Shown here in pieces: positions 30,965 to 33,667 of a stretch of DNA of 33,667 nt (position 1 is the stretch's first letter; the number at the start of each line of letters is the position of its first letter). Under the pieces are notes generated by a model. It saw only the letters and a program-made list of their open reading frames with translations, was not told the origin of the DNA and did no database searches. The position numbers were made by a program, and so were the translations under genes. Origin of the DNA: an uncultured Anaerolineae bacterium. Lineage in GTDB: Bacteria; Chloroflexota; Anaerolineae; CG2-30-64-16. The stretch lies in the NCBI GenBank assembly GCA_937124585.1, contig CAKZKT010000042.1:1-33667 (forward strand), in the 5' to 3' direction.

Positions 30965-33667
30965 ATGCCTTCGGACATCAGATCCCCTGCCGGACCGTCC
31001 GGCCCTGTACCGGACGCCGATCCTCTGTTTGACGCCTTCCGCGCCACGCGCGATAGCCTGCAGATGCTGGCCCTGGTCGCCGCCACGCCGGACGACGCGC
31101 TGGACGCGCTGGAGGCCGGCGTCGAAGCCCGCCTGGCCGGCGCCGAGGCGGCCGCGCTGCGCGAACGGCTGGACAGCCTGCGCAGCTTGCGCCGGGACCG
31201 CGCCGATGAAATCCGCCAGATGCGTGAGCAGATGCGCGGCCTGGCACAACAACTCGCCGAACTGCCCGAGGACCAGCGCCTGCTGCTGGCGTTCACCGCG
31301 GCGCAGAGCACCGCCGACATCATGCGCCTGGTCGCCGCGACCCCTGACGACGCCCTGGACCGCCTGGAGACCGCGGCGAAGCTGGCGGAGGCCCCGGAGG
31401 ACGAGCGAGACGCGTGGCTGCGTCGCCCGGACGACCTGCGCCGCTGGCGCGCGGCCGAGCGGGACGCCCGCCGCACCCTCGCGCCCCTGGGCGAGGACGC
31501 TGAGCAGGCCCTGGCCGGCCAACTGGTCGCGTGGATCCAGACGCCCGACTGGGACGCGTCGCAGGCGTTCCTGGGGGAACACGCGGCCGAGCTGCTGACC
31601 GATGCCGGTACGGCCGCCATGACGCTGCTGCGCATGAACAACGCCGGCCACGCGCAGGTCGAGCTGCACGCCAATCTCTTGCGAGCCTGCCGCGAGTGGG
31701 GCATCGAAGCCGCCTACGAACAACTGCGGCGGGAGCTGGCGCAAGCCGAAGACCTGGCGGAAGTGGCCCAGACCGTCACCGAGAACCCGTTGTTGCGCGC
31801 CGTGGTCGAATTCCTGGGGGCGGAAGACGATGAACGGGCTGGCCGGGTGCTGGACAGCCGCCGTGACCTGCTCTTGACCGCCGAGGCGCGAGACCTGCTG
31901 GAACAGTTCCTGCACGCCGCGCAGCAAGCAGGCGACGCCGCGGCCGTGGAGCGCATCGCCGGCCGGCTGAGGCTGTGGCAACAGGCCTGGCGCCAGCGTG
32001 CAGGTGGCCCATTGCGTCGGACTGCGCCGGCCGAAGAGCGCCAGCCCGAAAGCCCACAGCCCTCGCGTGAACGGCTGGAGCGCCAACCCCTGGCCGGCGA
32101 GCGGGCCGCGCAGTACACCGTCGTTACAGCGATCAACAGCGCTATCGGCGACAACGCCCAGGTGCTCAACATCTACGATGTGGGCAAGTTGCCGCTGGCC
32201 TGGGGACATCCGAAGGAGACGCGCCCCGATCTCGCCGCAGGCGCGGTCGGCCGCGTTGCTGACCTGGAAGAGCTCCATCGTCGCCTGGGTGAGGGCGACG
32301 TCGCCCTGGTGGGCGTGCGCGGGCAGGCCGGCATCGGCAAGACCGTCCTGGCCGCGATGTACGCCACCCGCCACGCCGATGACTACCCGGGCGGCGTGAT
32401 CTGGGTAGATGTCGGTCCTCGCCGCCGCACGCGCGACGACGCTACGCCGTTGCTGCAGCACCTGGCGGCTTACGCCTATAACCGCGATGTGCGCGTGGCC
32501 TGGCTGGATCAGATCGTGTTTGCGCCCGATGCCGTGCAGATGCTGTTGGGCAACCACGGCCGACTGCTCCTTATCTTCGACGATGTCTGGAGCGAGGAGG
32601 TCGTTGGCGTCCTCAGGGCTACCGCGCCGCCAGGCAGCGCCGTCCTCCTGACCACCCGGGACCGCAAAGTGGCGTATGCCCTGGCCAACGGGCCGCATGC
32701 CGTCCAGGAACTCGACCTGCTCACCCCCACCGATGCCCGTGATCTGCTCCAGAAGCGGGCTCCCGGTCTGTCCGATGAGCTGGCCGATGCGGTTGCCCGC
32801 GGTTTAGGGTACCACGCCCAGGCCCTGGCCCTGGCCGGCGCCGCGCTCTGGCTGCGCAAGCCGCATCGCTACGAGAATACCGCGCAGGAACTGCTGCAGC
32901 GCGTCGCAGACGGAAGAGGTTTCGGCAATCTGCCGGATCTGGACGAGGCCGACATCGAGACCAACGTCGAGATCGCCCTCAAATACTCCTACGACTATCT
33001 GGGCGAAGATGCGGTTCATGGCGCTGCGCAACAGGTTTGTTTTCGCGCCCTCGGCGCTTTTGCCCTGGAGGCGACCTTCGACACGGCCGCGGCAGCCGCG
33101 GTGTGGCAGATGAAGGCCTCTGCCGCCGAAGATCTGCTGCTCTTCTTCGACCGGCTGGCGCTGGTGCGCGAGTCGGCAGAAGGCGGTCGCTGGCAGCAAC
33201 ACGCCATCCTGCGCGCCTACGCGTTCAGCCTGCAGACTGCTGACGAGCGATTGGCCTTCGCGCAGCGCCACGCAGATCACTACCTGGCCCTGGCGCGCGC
33301 CGCGATCCCTGCGGCGACCGACCGTGTGGAGCAAGAATTCAAACAGATCGAGCATGCCTTTGAGTGGTGTCGTGTTCGCAGCCCGCTGCGCGCCACTGCG
33401 CTGGCCAACATCGCCAGCCAGGTCATGTTCATCCGCGGCCGCGCGCAACAGGCCGGCAAGTGGCTACGCGCCAGCCTGGAGGCTGCGGAGCAGACAGGCG
33501 ATAGATCGGGCAAAGCCAACACGCTGCAGAGTTTGGGCGACCTGGAAAGGCGGCTGGGCAACGTGGACGGCCCGCCGCCACTACGACGCCGCCTTGCCGC
33601 TGTACGAAGCCGAGCAAGCCCGCCTGGGCAAAGCCAACACGCTGCAGAGTTTGGGCGACCTGGAAAG
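30965..33667 (+). CDS. STAND (NB-ARC-like) NTPase with TPR repeats, partial at 3' end
   Basis: A large open frame running off the window (about 900 residues visible). Residues 1-200 are helical with a duplicated block (LVAATPDDALD near 37 and 123). Residues 200-350 look like helical repeats (FLGEHAAELLTDAG, ELHANLLRACREWGIEAAYE). A short motif NSAIGDNAQVLNIYDVG (391-407) precedes the NTPase. Then come Walker A GQAGIGKTVLA (453-463), Walker B LLLIFDDVW (Asp539-Asp540), sensor TTRDRK (563-568), YHAQALALAG and an MHD-like HAILRAYAF (746-754). TPR units follow from about residue 845 (GKANTLQSLGDLERRLG). An AAGGGAG box and own promoter precede ATG 30965. An apparent frameshift near 33569 moves the last 100 bases out of TPR frame. 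STAND proteins act as oligomerising sensors in signalling or phage defence; no effector enzyme domain is visible here. Confidence 0.85.
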   Translation, partial: MPSDIRSPAGPSGPVPDADPLFDAFRATRDSLQMLALVAATPDDALDALEAGVEARLAGAEAAALRERLDSLRSLRRDRADEIRQMREQMRGLAQQLAELPEDQRLLLAFTAAQSTADIMRLVAATPDDALDRLETAAKLAEAPEDERDAWLRRPDDLRRWRAAERDARRTLAPLGEDAEQALAGQLVAWIQTPDWDASQAFLGEHAAELLTDAGTAAMTLLRMNNAGHAQVELHANLLRACREWGIEAAYEQLRRELAQAEDLAEVAQTVTENPLLRAVVEFLGAEDDERAGRVLDSRRDLLLTAEARDLLEQFLHAAQQAGDAAAVERIAGRLRLWQQAWRQRAGGPLRRTAPAEERQPESPQPSRERLERQPLAGERAAQYTVVTAINSAIGDNAQVLNIYDVGKLPLAWGHPKETRPDLAAGAVGRVADLEELHRRLGEGDVALVGVRGQAGIGKTVLAAMYATRHADDYPGGVIWVDVGPRRRTRDDATPLLQHLAAYAYNRDVRVAWLDQIVFAPDAVQMLLGNHGRLLLIFDDVWSEEVVGVLRATAPPGSAVLLTTRDRKVAYALANGPHAVQELDLLTPTDARDLLQKRAPGLSDELADAVARGLGYHAQALALAGAALWLRKPHRYENTAQELLQRVADGRGFGNLPDLDEADIETNVEIALKYSYDYLGEDAVHGAAQQVCFRALGAFALEATFDTAAAAAVWQMKASAAEDLLLFFDRLALVRESAEGGRWQQHAILRAYAFSLQTADERLAFAQRHADHYLALARAAIPAATDRVEQEFKQIEHAFEWCRVRSPLRATALANIASQVMFIRGRAQQAGKWLRASLEAAEQTGDRSGKANTLQSLGDLERRLGNVDGPPPLRRRLAAVRSRASPPGQSQHAAEFGRPGK
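33508..33667 (+). repeat. Near-identical TPR-coding repeat cut by the window edge
   Basis: The 42 bases 33508-33549 recur exactly at 33626-33667. The spacing is 118 bases, two short of the 120 expected for a 40-residue TPR unit. Reading one frame over from 33570 gives RRHYDAALPLYEAEQARLGK, the expected continuation, so two bases appear lost (or one gained) near 33569. Confidence 0.85.

Noticed and set aside
30206-32698. 830-codon open frame on the minus strand
   Set aside because: Antisense to the sensor kinase and STAND gene. Composition is that of a shadow frame, and the plus strand carries complete kinase and P-loop motifs.

Overview
The window is GC-rich, densely coding DNA of a heterotrophic bacterium. 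The gene content (split methionine synthase with a RACE activator, Ccm-type cytochrome c maturation, Lgt, LacI-controlled glycan island, a STAND NTPase with near-identical TPR units) and the short-repeat intercistronic spacers suggest a Chloroflexota-like organism (Anaerolineae/Caldilineae type). That is inference from gene content; no rRNA or tRNA is present to test it. No insertion sequence, integrase or CRISPR array was found, and no gene-free stretch exceeds 300 bases.

Layout. (1) 1-520: rpsT (30S protein S20), minus strand, with its own promoter inside the end of the upstream gene and an intrinsic terminator. (2) 492-6870: a minus-strand cytochrome c maturation operon behind a near-consensus promoter, in the order ccmE (Cys-type), a diheme membrane cytochrome, ccmA, ccmB, ccmC, a tiny ccmD-like gene, a CcdA homologue whose first transmembrane segment sits at the C-terminus (apparent circular permutation), and a DUF2085 membrane protein. 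Four junctions are tight or overlapping. (3) 6900-8138: an HMA metal-binding protein and lgt. (4) 8217-13126: methyl-THF:corrinoid methyltransferase (minus), then, divergently, a RACE-type corrinoid activator, a corrinoid protein and a homocysteine methyltransferase. Together these are all the modules of cobalamin-dependent methionine synthase as four separate proteins, with a RACE protein in place of the AdoMet reactivation domain.

(5) 13277-28650: a 15-kb minus-strand catabolic island headed by a LacI-family regulator with a near-perfect promoter and paired operator-like palindromes. Below it lie two Gfo/Idh/MocA oxidoreductases, a D-2-hydroxyacid dehydrogenase, three different URO-D-fold proteins, a GH88 unsaturated glucuronyl hydrolase, an SDR, an old-yellow-enzyme-type reductase, a class II aldolase, an alpha/beta hydrolase and an FGGY sugar kinase. 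This reads as uptake-independent breakdown of a modified uronate-containing glycan. One URO-D protein keeps the H-x-C...C zinc motif of corrinoid methyltransferases, which raises the possibility of methyl-group removal feeding the neighbouring corrinoid genes.

(6) 28727-33667: an OmpR-type response regulator and sensor kinase, then a large STAND (NB-ARC-like) NTPase with its own promoter. It is open at the right edge, where the window ends inside a second copy of a TPR unit, just after an apparent frameshift.

A feature running through regions 4 and 5 is that many intercistronic spacers are degenerate arrays of 7- or 8-base units. They start at, or even contain, the stop codon of the gene upstream of them. 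The unit sequence differs from gap to gap but the architecture is the same.
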